Shown piece by piece: positions 20,183-30,164 of a DNA stretch of 37,421 bases. How positions within the stretch are numbered: position 1 is the first letter of the stretch; every line of letters begins with the position of its first letter. The notes below the pieces were generated by a model. That model made no database searches and had not been told where the DNA came from. It saw nothing but the letters and a program-made list of their open reading frames with translations. Made by a program: the position numbers and the translations under genes. The DNA lies in contig NW_014013535.1 in the NCBI RefSeq assembly GCF_000611645.1, positions 1 through 37,421 of the forward strand, given 5' to 3'. Source of the DNA: Monoraphidium neglectum. Taxonomy: Eukaryota; Chlorophyta; Chlorophyceae; Sphaeropleales; Selenastraceae.

Positions 20183-21049
20183 GGAGCGCACCGACGGGGC
20201 GGTCGGGACGGGAGGGGGATTGGGGGTCAGGGGTGGGGTTTGAATCGTCGCCCTGGGGCCTGGCGACGCACTGACGACATCTGGGGTGGCTTTGTGTTGT
20301 ATGCCCCTGCCCTCGGTTTAGCAGGGGCATAAGAATCTGCTGGAGTCCGTGCTTGCTGTTCCGCCGTCGATTTTGTTTGGTGTTTGATGGGTTTCACTGT
20401 TTGACAAGCGGCTCTCCAGCACGTCAGCGTGGTTTCCCGAGCCGCCGGTGCCGCCCTGGCCACGTGTTTGTTTGACCCTCGAGCTAGACCTGCCTGATTT
20501 CGGCGCCCGGATGCTGCACCCCTTTCAAAGGTGCACCCCCGACCTTTTTGACCCATGCGGTGGCCCGCGCCCAGATATCACATGCCATTGCAGCACCCCC
20601 ACCACTGACTCGCATACATTTGACCCCCCCTCGCGTACTGCACGCCTCCCGGCCGGCGCTCGCACCCGCGGCTGCTCGGACCGGTGCAACAGAGAGCCCT
20701 CTGCCTCACCCACAGCTGACCGAGCGACCCTGGATCGACGACGCCCCCATCTAGCTCGTTTTCATCCGCACACGCCGCACCAGCCGCTGCAACAGGCGGC
20801 GCGCGAGCCACTGCGCGCTGTTTTCAGTGCCTTTCCGGCCACAAAAGCATGTGCGTTGCTGTAACACAACAGCTTTACATGCCCCAGGGTTTTGGAGGCT
20901 TGTCGGCTGGAGGATTGACATGAAGCAGGGTCTGGGCAGCGCATACAGTGGTGGTCAACAACTGCCAGTCTCAACGCTCATAGTTATTTCTGCCACACCG
21001 CAGCCAGCATGAAGTGCGGCCGCCGCATCTCCTGCGCGGGCCGCCTGGC
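20183..21049. other. Convergent intergenic region
   Basis: This holds the 3' sequences of the cyclin (plus) and of the coiled-coil gene (minus). No supported coding frame is visible. Candidate poly(A) elements for both strands lie at 20860-20879. Confidence 0.5.
20860..20879. terminator. Facing TGTAA poly(A) signals
   Basis: TGTAA (20860-20864, plus) is followed by TTACA (20875-20879), which reads TGTAA on the minus strand. They could end the converging cyclin and coiled-coil transcripts. Distances from the stops (about 680 nt for the cyclin) make this plausible but unproven. Confidence 0.45.
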
Positions 21050-23941
21050 TCAGGCGGCCAGCTCCGTGACGGCCCGGCGCCCCCTCGCCACGCTGACGCC
21101 AGCTAGCCTGCCGCGCCGCACGCGCTCCCCTTTTCGCCGCTCCCCACCCCACGCGGCTGGCTCGTCGCGCGGCGCTGTCCCATGCTTTTCCTGGGCCTTG
21201 ACCAAGGCGAGTGAGGGCGGGAATTGCGTTCTGCACTTGGGGCCGGCGGTGGGCAGGGAAAGCAAAGACAACGGCTGCAGCTGGGGACAGGTGCGCGAGT
21301 CGAGCGCGGTGGCATGCCGGTGAGCGTGAGGGGCACCGCCACGCGGCCTCTCGTCTGAATGGTGCAGGAGAATCGTTGGGCCGTGCTATCCACTGCGCGC
21401 CACATGCGTGCCCCCACCTGCCGCTCGATTTCGGCCCCGGACGGCGCCAGAGCGCAGCGTGCCCCGGCCGCGCCCGCGCTCTCGTCTTGAGAGGACACAG
21501 ACGAGGAGCTCAGCGACAGCTCAGCCAGCAGTGCTGCCGGCTGCCGGTGCTGCTCTGGGTCCTGCAGCCGCTCGACGCGCCGCGGCTGCTGATGAGCAGA
21601 CTGCTGCTGCGGCTGCTGTCGAGCAGACTGCTGCTGCGGCTGCTGCCGAGCAGACTGCTGCTGCGGCCGCTCCAGCGGGTCGTCCGCTCTGCTGCTGGAT
21701 CGCCTGTGCGGTTGGCGCCGCCCCTCCTGCGGCGCCGCTGGCCGCGCGAGCCGAGTGCTGGAGGGGGGAGGCTTAGCGGCGGCTGGGGCTGCTGCTACTG
21801 CTGCTGCTATTACTGCAGGCCGCTGGGCTGCAGGCGCTGGGGCTGGGGCATCTTCGGCCTGAGGGCGATTTGCCGCGCCGTCTCCCTCCCGTTGGCCTAA
21901 CACTCTGAAAAGGGCGGCCTGTGTCGGGAGGAGGAAGGAGTATGAAGACAAGGCAAACACGCAAACACGCAATCGATAAGTTTTTGCGGCAGTGATGGTA
22001 ACAACGCAACCCTGCAGCCCTGTACTCGCCCCTTGGCGCCTTGCCGCCCCACCCCTCATCAACTTGCCGTCCCCGTGCGTCCACCAGCCCACCTTGAGCC
22101 TCTCCATCTGCCGCTTGTGCTCATCGCACTGCGCCCTCAGCGCCCTGACCTGCTCGCGCAGCCCCGCACGCATGGTCAGGTCCAGGCGGCCACGCCGGCG
22201 CGCGGCCTGCGTTTGGTGGGTGTATATGGGACCAGTAGTGGGACAAGGCGGCGTGCAGAGATTTGCCATACGGTGCGAGGGCAGTGAGCGGGGGAGCGGG
22301 GGAGCGGGGGAGCGGGGGAGCTTGGGAGTGGGGGAGCGGGGGAACTTGTTGAACTCAAACAAACCCATACGTCCGCGCGCAGCCTGGCGGCCGTAACGCG
22401 CTGCTGCCTAAGCACCAATAACACTTGACACCAGCTAGTAAGGCGCATGCCTGCCGCAATCCCTGCACGACGATGACGCAGCAGCAGCGGCCCCCACCTC
22501 TGCTCCCTTGCGCAGCTCCTCAAGCTCCCCCTCAACATGCTGCCGCGCCCGGCCCAGCTCCGACGCCAGCCGCCTCTCCGCGGCAGCCGAGCGGTCAGCC
22601 CGCTTGGCCAGCTCGCCGCACGCCGCCCGCAGCGCCTTGCGCTCGGCACTGCGTCGGCTCGTGCGTGAGGGCGGAAGCGTTTGTGAGCAGCCGTGCGTGC
22701 GTGGCAGTGCTGGTTCATGGGCAACTCTGGATGTTGTATCCGTGCACTTTGTCGACAGGCGCTACGTAGCTTGATGCGCCATGCATGCATGCGCCATATG
22801 GAGCGGCGGTTGACATGGCGAGCAGACTCCTGTCGAAATCGGCCAGTCCCAGACGGCCTGGCAGCGTGTCTGCCCAGCTGCCAGCATGCAGCGCAGCAAG
22901 TCATCATCTCATCGATCTGGCACCGAACACCTGGAAACCACACGCGCTCGACGCAGCCTGAGCAGACCTGCACGCGCCCGCCTGCTCCTGCTGGGCGAGC
23001 AAGCGCCCAGCTTGCGCCACCGACGCGCCGCGCAGCAGGGCCAGCTCGCGCTGCTGCTGCGCCAGCTGCGCCTCGAGGTCGTCCGCGCGCCGCTCCAGGG
23101 CGGCGCGTGACGCGCGCTCCTGCTCTGCTCCCGCGTTGAGGGCCTGGAGGGAAGCCTGGGGCACCAGCGCGGCAGGGCGGGGCGGTGTTGGCAATCGCCT
23201 TGAAGCTCCAGGAGCATCACTCAGTGATGGGGGTATCCATTCGCTGACGTGCCTGTATGCTCGTTCAGCCTCGAAACTTCATGAGCACGCAAACACGCCA
23301 CTCAGGCTGGGATGGGTCGAGCTATCCAGGAGGGCGCCACGCACCTGCGTGTTGCGGCCCAGCAGCAGCATGCGCGAAATCTGGTTGGTCGCCGCCTTGA
23401 GCCCCGCCCGCGCCTCGTCCAGCCCTAGCCGCGCCACCCCCGACTCCCTACGCAGCGCCTGGAGCTCCCCGGCGGCGGCGGCGCCCTCCGTGTCGGCCGC
23501 GGCCGCGCGGCGCGCGAGGGCGGCGACGGTGCTGGCGAGGTCTGCCACCAAGGCAGCCGACGCAGACGCCGCGGCCGCGCCGGCGGCCGCGCGGGCCTCG
23601 AGAGACTCGCTGCTGGGAAGGTCGCCAGCAGGCTCGTCCGCGGCAGGCGCGCGCTGCGGCGGCTGCGGCGTGCGGGACCCTGCTGCCGTTGCGGCGGCAG
23701 CCGCGGCCGCAGCGAAGCGGCCCAGGCCGACGACTGTGGCGCGAGGAGCCCCGGCAGCCGGTGTCGCCTCAGCGGCGCCGGGGCTGCTGTTTGAAGACAG
23801 AAATTCTGACAGGAGTGAGCTCAGGTGCTGGAGGTCGATGGCCTCCGAGTGGCCCTCATCAGACAGCGTTTCACTGGCAGTTGCATTTGTACGCGGCGCC
23901 GGGCGCCCAGCCGCGCCGCCGAAGAACGCGTGTGCTGGCAT
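21050..23941 (-). CDS. Large coiled-coil protein with Gln-rich repeats, unknown function
   Basis: Five exons agree in phase: 23345-23941, 22968-23155, 22498-22648, 22093-22206 and 21418-21918 (517 residues). A terminal exon such as 21050-21280 fits in phase but is uncertain. ATG 23941 gives MPAHAFFGG and then an acidic SEAIDLQHLSSLLSEFLSSN. After a Pro/Ala linker come heptad-rich stretches: ESLEARAAAGAAAASASAAL and ALRRESGVARLGLDEARAGL; SRAALERRADDLEAQLAQQQ; ERKALRAACGELAKRADRSA; LREQVRALRAQCDEHKRQME. The exon at 21418-21918 is disordered, with three 9-residue QQQSA(R/H)QQP repeats and a Ser-rich LSLSSSSVSSQDES. The layout suggests a structural, centrosome or cytoskeletal protein (something like SSX2IP/ADIP was considered), but no family can be named. 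Confidence 0.6.
21585..21665 (-). repeat. Three 27-nt tandem repeats encoding QQQSA(R/H)QQP
   Basis: Three adjacent 27-bp units (21585-21611, 21612-21638, 21639-21665) differ at only a few bases. They encode a 9-residue Gln-rich repeat in the coiled-coil protein and keep the reading frame. Confidence 0.92.
22287..22342 (+). repeat. 8-bp G-rich minisatellite (AGCGGGGG)7
   Basis: Seven consecutive 8-bp units, five perfect and two variants (AGCTTGGG, AGTGGGGG), lie in the intron 22207-22497 of the minus-strand gene. The plus strand has G-runs that could form a quadruplex. The transcript has the C-rich complement, close to the acceptor at 22207. Confidence 0.93.
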
Positions 23942-24708
23942 TGTAGGTGGACCTAGACTTGCGACGACCTGATACACAGCAATCCTGCGAGATTCGGTCA
24001 AGGTTTTGCCTTTCTGCGATTGACTGCGCGCATGAGGTTATCGCAAGAGCTTTGCAGTTGCTTACTGTATATGGTTTTTTGATTTGCAATATCACAGCGT
24101 TCGAGGACAAGATGTGGCGATGATGACGCTGGTGGTGCGTGAGGAGGCGCAGGGTGTACGTTTTAAGGGCTCCCCACAACGTTGAATTTCAAATCAATGC
24201 ACGTGAATATACCCTCGAGAGCTCATTGACATCGCTTCCAATCCGAGTCAGCCGAATCGCTTCCGATAGGTGGGTGGGGAGCGTCCCGTGCTTTCGATTC
24301 CTTATGTTGTGTAACAAGCGTTGATTGGTGGTGTGACTGTGGCTTGTGGGACCCGTAAGCCGCGATCACTTGTAGCCCGCCCCAAGGCCAACCGACGGCG
24401 CGCTCAGCCCAAGCCAGTCCAAAATAGCACGGTGGGGTGCATTAAGATACGTGATCTCGATCCTCTGTCCCTCGATGGAGCGCTGTTGGGCGCGTCGCAC
24501 CGCTGGGAATGCCGTTGTGCGACGCTGACGAAGCGCCCCGTCTGGGGCCTGGCATGGCGCTTTCTGGGCTTGCTCGCGGCCATCAGCAAAGGTGATGACA
24601 GAAAAATTTCATCTGCACCCATGAAATATGCCCGTCTCCCATACTGATCCCACAAAGAACCGCAACAGGTAAGGACCAACCTCCAGCCCCCAGTCCGGCC
24701 ACCCTGAA
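23942..24708. other. Divergent intergenic region
   Basis: This is the space between the divergent starts of the coiled-coil gene and a small plus-strand gene. It is less GC-rich than the exons. I see no gene or clear regulatory motif in it. Confidence 0.5.
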
Positions 24709-25192
24709 ATGGAGGACGACGGCCCGCTCCCGCGTAGCGCGTCGCGCTCGCTGTCCCTGGACCTCGCGCGCATGTCCTCCTGGCACCTCGAGCAAGACGT
24801 GCTGGTCGTGGCCAGCCCGAAGGCCGCGGGCGACGAGCCGGGCGGCTGCCCGGGCGCGTCGCACCTGAGCGCCGAGGCGCTGGCCATGATCAGGGGGCAG
24901 GTCACTGCTGAGAGGAAGGAGCTGCTCTACTCCAACAGCCTCAGGAGGTGGGGGCCCGGGCAGCTCCCCTCTGGAGGTGGGGGTAGGACTGTGCGGGGAG
25001 GGCAGGCCACGGGTGTGGGGGGCGAGGCCGTCAATCAGGCCCCGGTCAAAGCTGAATGATTGATTTTGCAGCGCCCGCCACGCAAAGCGCTGGGGCGGGG
25101 AGTGGCACCAGACGACGACGCCAGGCTACTGCCGCACACGCCGGATGTTGTCCTGTGGGCGGGAGCGCTGGGCTGCTTGCCTTCACCTCTAG
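24709..25192 (+). CDS. Small hypothetical protein
   Basis: ATG 24709 begins MEDDGPLPRSASRSLSLDLA and continues with SSWHLEQDVLVVASPKAAGD and LSAEALAMIRGQVTAERKEL to a donor at 24948 (AG|GTGGGG, phase 2). An acceptor at 25070-25071 (TTTTGCAG) joins in phase, giving ARHAKRWGGEWHQTTTPGYC followed by RTRRML, ending at TAG 25190-25192 (about 119 residues). The basic second part has Trp/His/Cys content unlike random frame. I recognise no family. Later exons are possible, because the frame content just after the stop is also GC-rich with splice-like sites near 25236. Confidence 0.4.
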
Positions 25193-26752
25193 ACCCCGGT
25201 TAAGCAATCTGACCGCGCGCACACCCACCCCCACAGGCGCAGCCTGGAGGGCGGCGCAAAGTGAGCCAGCCGGCAGGGGCCGGACTGCGCGCTTCCACGA
25301 AGCCGCACGGCTCAAGGGCAATGACCGGGCAATCGCAGCCAACGTGGGTGTCTCGAAGACGCAAGGGCGCATCCGTGGGGGGCCAACCCACAGAGGGGAA
25401 ATCTTGAGCAACACTTGTGTGATGCACCGCGAGGCCGGACGCCACTCTCAACACAATACGCAAGGGGCGCGCTGCATGGCTCGGCTCTCGCGCTTGGCTC
25501 ACATGCCGCGCGGCCAATGAGCAGCAGGCCATTTCAAACAACATTGTCATGAACGCTTCTCCATCGACCTTGCCACAGCGCCAATGGCGCGCCTGCAGCA
25601 CGCACGTTGGCCGCCCACTGCATTGCAGTATCGACCCTTGTGCGCGGCTTGGGCACATCACTAGGGGCGCTTAGGTGTTTCCTGGAAATTTCGGTCGCAC
25701 AACTTCCCACCTATGCGTCATGCCATGCTCAGCTTGCAGGTGGTGCGTGCCTTTTCCTGCACACACACACCGCAACGACGAGATAGCCACTGCACCTGGC
25801 CTGGTGCACACAAAAGCACGGTGGTGGTACACCTTCCACTCACCTAGGATTTGTGAGTCTTTTGAACCAAGTTTTCCAATCTACGCGCTGAATCACAAAA
25901 AATCAGTGCGCAGATTGGCACCGCCATGATGAGCCGAGGGAAGCAAGCACTTTGCTACGTTTGAGAAAGAAGTCGCCACACCAGCAAGCAACCGCCCAAT
26001 CCACCGGCAAATTGCATCCACAGCGCTCCATCTCCCTCACAGCGTGCCTGTTATGTTGGAAGCAAGCCGTGGCCTAGTAACTCTGCATTGAAAACTGCGT
26101 GGTATTGTTCCAAACCAGGGTATTGCGGCGTGCACCGGGGCGCAGCGCCCTCACGCAGCGGCTGCTGGGCCTCACAGGGGGCTACACCCGAGCTTCCACA
26201 TGTAGCTTTAACACATTGCCTCGCGACACCTTTGTAAAATTTTTGGTGTGAACGCGGGCATAACTGTCGAGGTCACTTGGCGGGCAATGCAGTGGCGGGG
26301 CCTTGAGAAGGGGGGGGCTGTCGTAGCCGTCGTGCGTGCAGGCGGTTTCCCTGTCGATGCCTAGTCGCGCCACAACGGGCAATACATGCGAAGCCGAAAA
26401 TGGCCTGGAGGTCTTCAAGCAGTGGCAGGACCTTGTCATGAGTGGGGGCTTTGTATGTCCAGAAGAGCAGTCGTCCACACAATCACATCGACTTCCTTGT
26501 TTGGCCTGCGGCCCTGTCAGCTGTTTTGTAATAAGCGTGCCCACAAGAACACTTTGCTGTCACCCAAGCCCCTCATGCAAAGCGTCCCTCCTCATTCCGC
26601 TGGGCGCTCACAACAGGGGCATGGTGGCCGGCGTACCAAACATACACAAGATGGGGCGGATGCAGCCAACCCGGCTGCCGCAGCTAAGCACTCTTCACTT
26701 GCGGCAAATCAGAGGGGGTTACACAAGAGGGTCGCTCGCGACCGCTGACCCA
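25193..26752. other. Intergenic region, no supported gene
   Basis: About 1.5 kb between the end of the small gene and the end of the RS-rich gene. Frames of 100-150 codons occur on both strands at 25200-25660 and 26182-26750 but have no motif or splice context. TTACA at 26719-26723 is the likely poly(A) signal of the minus-strand RS gene. Confidence 0.45.
26719..26723 (-). terminator. TGTAA poly(A) signal of the RS-rich gene
   Basis: TTACA on the plus strand reads TGTAA on the minus strand, 29 nt after the stop at 26753. Confidence 0.6.
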
Positions 26753-27430
26753 TCACGCCCGCGGCGCCCCCGGCGGCTGCGGCCCGGGCGGCGGCGGGGG
26801 AGGCGGGAGGCCGCCGTGTTGCTGCTGCCCCGGCTGCATGGGCCGCATCTGCGGCCCTGGCACGAATGGGAACGGCGGCGGGAGTTGCTGGGGTGGCTGC
26901 TGCTGCTGCTGTGGTGGCGCGCCGGGCGGCGGCGCCGGCGGCTGCGGGTGCGCATACCCTGGCGCCCCTGGATGCATGGGTGGGGGGCCTCGGGGGCCCG
27001 CTTGCGGTGGGCCCCAGGGCGGCGGCGGCCCCATCTGCCGCGCTGCCGCATAGCCCTGTGGCGAGTAGCCGGCCGGCGGCGGCGCGCCCGGTGGCGGGGC
27101 GGGCGGCGCCACGCCAGGCGGCGCATAGCCCGGCGGCAAGTAGCCTGGCGGAGCGTAGCCCGGTGGCGCCCCTGGGTAATGTTGGTACTGGTGCTGCTGC
27201 TGGTGCGGAGGCGGCGGCCCTGGAGGGAAATGCTGCAGCGATGGTGGGGGCAGCGCGGCGCCAAAGGGGTTGTAGGGTTCCTGCTGCTGCTGCTGGCCCG
27301 AGGTGGGCGGCGGCGGCGGCGGCGGGGGCGCGCCGTACGGGGCGTTCGGCGTCCCTGCTGCCGCGGGCGGCGGCGGTGGCGGGGGCGGCGGGACGTCGCT
27401 TTCGGGCGCAGCAGTGGGCGGCGCTGCTGC

Positions 27431-27466
<36 letters not shown>

Positions 27467-30164
27467 AGGCTCCAATTCCATTTGGATGTCAGCAGCCCCC
27501 GTGGGGTCGTACGCCTCCTCTTCGCCGCCCTCAGCAGCCGCCGCGGCCACCGGGACAGGCGGCGGCACAAACGGCGCAGCCGCAGCCGCGGCAGCCGCAA
27601 CCGCAGCAGCGGCCGAGACGCCGGCCGGCTCCGGGGGCGGCTCGGCGCGCTTGGGCGCCAGCGGCGGCCGGAACACGGCGCGGCGCAGCGGCCCCACGAC
27701 GTTGCGGCGCAGCACGATGCCCCCGCTTTTCGCCTCGCCCCCAGCCCCGCCCTTCTCCGCGGCCGCCTCGGGCTCCCCTTCCTCGCCCGCGGCCGCGGGC
27801 GCCGCGGCCGTGCCGCCGCTGCTGGCGCTGGCGTCCGGCGCCTTGGCGGCGGCGGCCTTTGGGGCGATGTTTGGGTCGACCTCGAAGACGTCGTCCATGG
27901 AGGCCTGCTGCTGCTCTCCCTGCTGCCCTTGGCCGCCCTCGCCCTGCTGCTGCTCCTGCTGCTGCTCGATCAGGCGCAGCTGCTCCTGCGGGGGGTGGCC
28001 GCGGGGGCAGGAGCCAGGGATGGGTACAGAGGTGGTTGCAGACGCGAGGGGAGAGGTCACAGGGCCTTGACGATAGGGACGTGGCGTTGAGGGTGAGCGC
28101 TTGTCAGTGAACCCGCGTGCGTACTCAGGCAGACACAAATTGCTAACACGTGCATGCATCCAACTACACACACACGCGCGCACACGCTCACACACACACC
28201 CCACACACACATATACACACGCGCAAGCGCACCCCCCGTTTCTCCCAGGCCCACCTCCAGCCTGCGCTTCTTCTGATCAAGGCCCAGCTTCAGCCTCAGC
28301 TCAGGCGGCATCTCCTCATGCACCTTGGATGTCATAGGCACCGTCCCCGCCCACGCCACCGCCGCCGGCAACAGAGCCGGCGCCAGCACCGGCATCGTGG
28401 GCGCCCCGCCCACGACCGCCGCCTCGGCCGCGACGGCCGCGCGGATCTCGGCCGGCGCGAGCGTCAGGCTGGAGACCGGGATCAGCGGCATCGCGGCCGC
28501 CGCCGCGGCGATGTCCTCGGCTACCGCCGCGGCGCCGCTGGCGCTGGCAGGCGCGGCGCCCAGCAGCTGCTGCAGGGCCATGCGGCTCTGGGCGATGGGG
28601 GCGCGGCCGGACGTGGGGGGCGGCGGGAGGGGCGCTGATGCTGTGGTGCGCCACCTGCAGGGAGTGGCGGGGCGGGGCGGCAGGGAAGGGTTGAAGAGCG
28701 CGATGTGTGGCGGTTGCGCCAGAGGTGTGGGTGCCAGGAGTGGACGCGCGGCAGCAAGGGGACGCGCAGGGGCAGGGGCAGCGCCCGTGTGCTGCAGACT
28801 CGACGCCAGCAGGCTTTTCGTTGCAGACAGTCCAGCAGGACCCAGAGCGCCCGCCCCCCCACTGCCGCGGCGCACTTGCTGTCGCCAGCAACGCCTGCTT
28901 TCAGTGCCGCCGCTGCCGCAGCAGCCGCTGTGGGCGCCCGCAGCGCCGCCGCGCTCGCGAGCGCGGCTGCAAAGGCGGCCGGCAGCCCGGCCGCTGCGGC
29001 GCTGCCGTTGGCCGCCTGCGAGGCCGCCGGCGCTGCTTGGCCGTTGGCTCCTTGGCCCCCTGCTGCAGCCACTGCCGCCCCGACACGAGAGTCCACCAGG
29101 GGATAAGCTGCCGCGCCATTTCCCTGCGCGCTCGCGCCCTCTGCGCCGCTCCCGCCTGGCAGTGGCGAGCGCCTCCTGGGCTCGCCGCCGGGCCCCCGGC
29201 TTCTGCTCCTGCTCCGGCGCCGGCCGGACCCCCGGCCGCGGCTGCTGCTGCGGGCCCTGCGGCCGTCGTCCCTGCGCCGCTCCCTCGAGCGGCTGCGGTC
29301 GTGCCGCAGCCGCGCGGGCGACGGGCTGCGCCGCCGCCGCCGCTCTGGGGAGTAGCTGCCGCGGCGGCGCGGCGGCCCCCGTCTCGCCGGCGAGGGAGTG
29401 CGCCGCCGGAGGGGCTGGCTCAGGCGGCGGCGCGCAGGGCTGCGGCTGCGGCTGCGGCTGCTGGGCCTGCGCTGCGCCGGGCTGGCGCGCCGCTGGGCCC
29501 GCGCGCTCTTGCGAGGTTCCCCCAGCTCCGCGGGCCCCTCGCTGCGGCCGCGGCTGCGCTTGCGTGCACGGCCCTCCGCGCCCTCCCTCGCTTTCTGGCC
29601 GCGGCCTTCCTCGCCGCCCCCTGCGCCCCTCTCCTTGCTCTTGGTGCGTCCCCGGCCACGGCCATGGCTGCGGCTGCGTTTGCGGGCTCCCTCCGCGCCC
29701 GCATGGCCCGCTGTCGCCTTGTGTGTGCTGCCATGCTTGCCGGGCTCGGCGGCCCCCTCCTTGCTCTGTGACCGCCCGCGGCCAGGGCTGCGGCTACGGC
29801 TGCGGGTACGGCTGCGGCTGCTGCGGCGGTGCTTGTGCTTGTGCTTGTGCCGCCGCTCCTTTTTGTCTTTGTCCTTGTGTTGGTGGTGCCGCCGCTCTTC
29901 GCCGCCGCGAGGGGCCTCACCCCCCGCGGTCTTGGCCTGTGCTGCTGCCGCGTCCGCTCCCTCCCCTGCTGACCCGCCGTCTGATTTGGGACGGTCTGCC
30001 GCACCCTCAGCACTGTGCTCCTCAGCAAGCGGCTCGCCACAACCAGCAGCAGCGTCAAGCGCCGGCGCCTCGCCTTGTGGCACCACGGCTGTGCCCGCTA
30101 GGTCAGCAGCGTCCCGCAACTCTGTGTCTGCTTGGTGCTCCGAGTCCCCATCCCGACCCGGCAT
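26753..30164 (-). CDS. RS-domain protein with polyQ and Pro-rich tail (probable splicing/RNA-processing factor)
   Basis: Three exons agree in phase: 28876-30164, 28255-28654 and 26753-27985 (2922 nt, 973 residues). ATG 30164 starts an acidic segment, then a His/Lys-rich tract (HKDKDKKERRHKHKHKHRR) and a long RS domain (SSRSRTRSRSRSPGRGRS, SSRSRSRSPARRRLSQ). A poly-Ala region follows. Exon 2 contributes AQSRMALQQLLGA and KVHEEMPPELRLKLGLDQ with a following KKRRLE. Exon 3 begins with a Gln-rich coil (EQLRLIEQQQEQQQGE) and holds IVLRRNVVGPLRRAVFRPP, an 11-residue polyQ, polyP runs and a GYAPPGY-type Pro/Gly/Tyr tail. No RRM, zinc finger or helicase motif is visible. RS domains take part in spliceosome interactions and are phosphorylated by SR kinases; a nuclear speckle role is inferred. 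The long plus-strand frames opposite are shadows. Confidence 0.75.
27434..27466 (-). repeat. Pure (CAG)11 tract encoding Q11
   Basis: Eleven uninterrupted CTG units on the plus strand are CAG codons on the coding strand, within the sequence MELEP-Q11-EAAAPP of the RS-rich protein. Confidence 0.95.
28160..28226 (+). repeat. (CA)n-rich tract in RS-gene intron
   Basis: An imperfect CA/CG dinucleotide tract lies just inside the 5' part of the intron 27986-28254 of the minus-strand gene. The transcript reads it as UG-rich, soon after the donor at 28254, like the DUF3754 tract at 1138-1290. Confidence 0.85.

Noticed and set aside
20448..20864. 138-codon plus-strand frame after the cyclin
   Set aside because: Pro/Thr/Arg-rich composition typical of untranslated GC-rich sequence, with no motif and no good start context. 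It is treated as cyclin 3' region.
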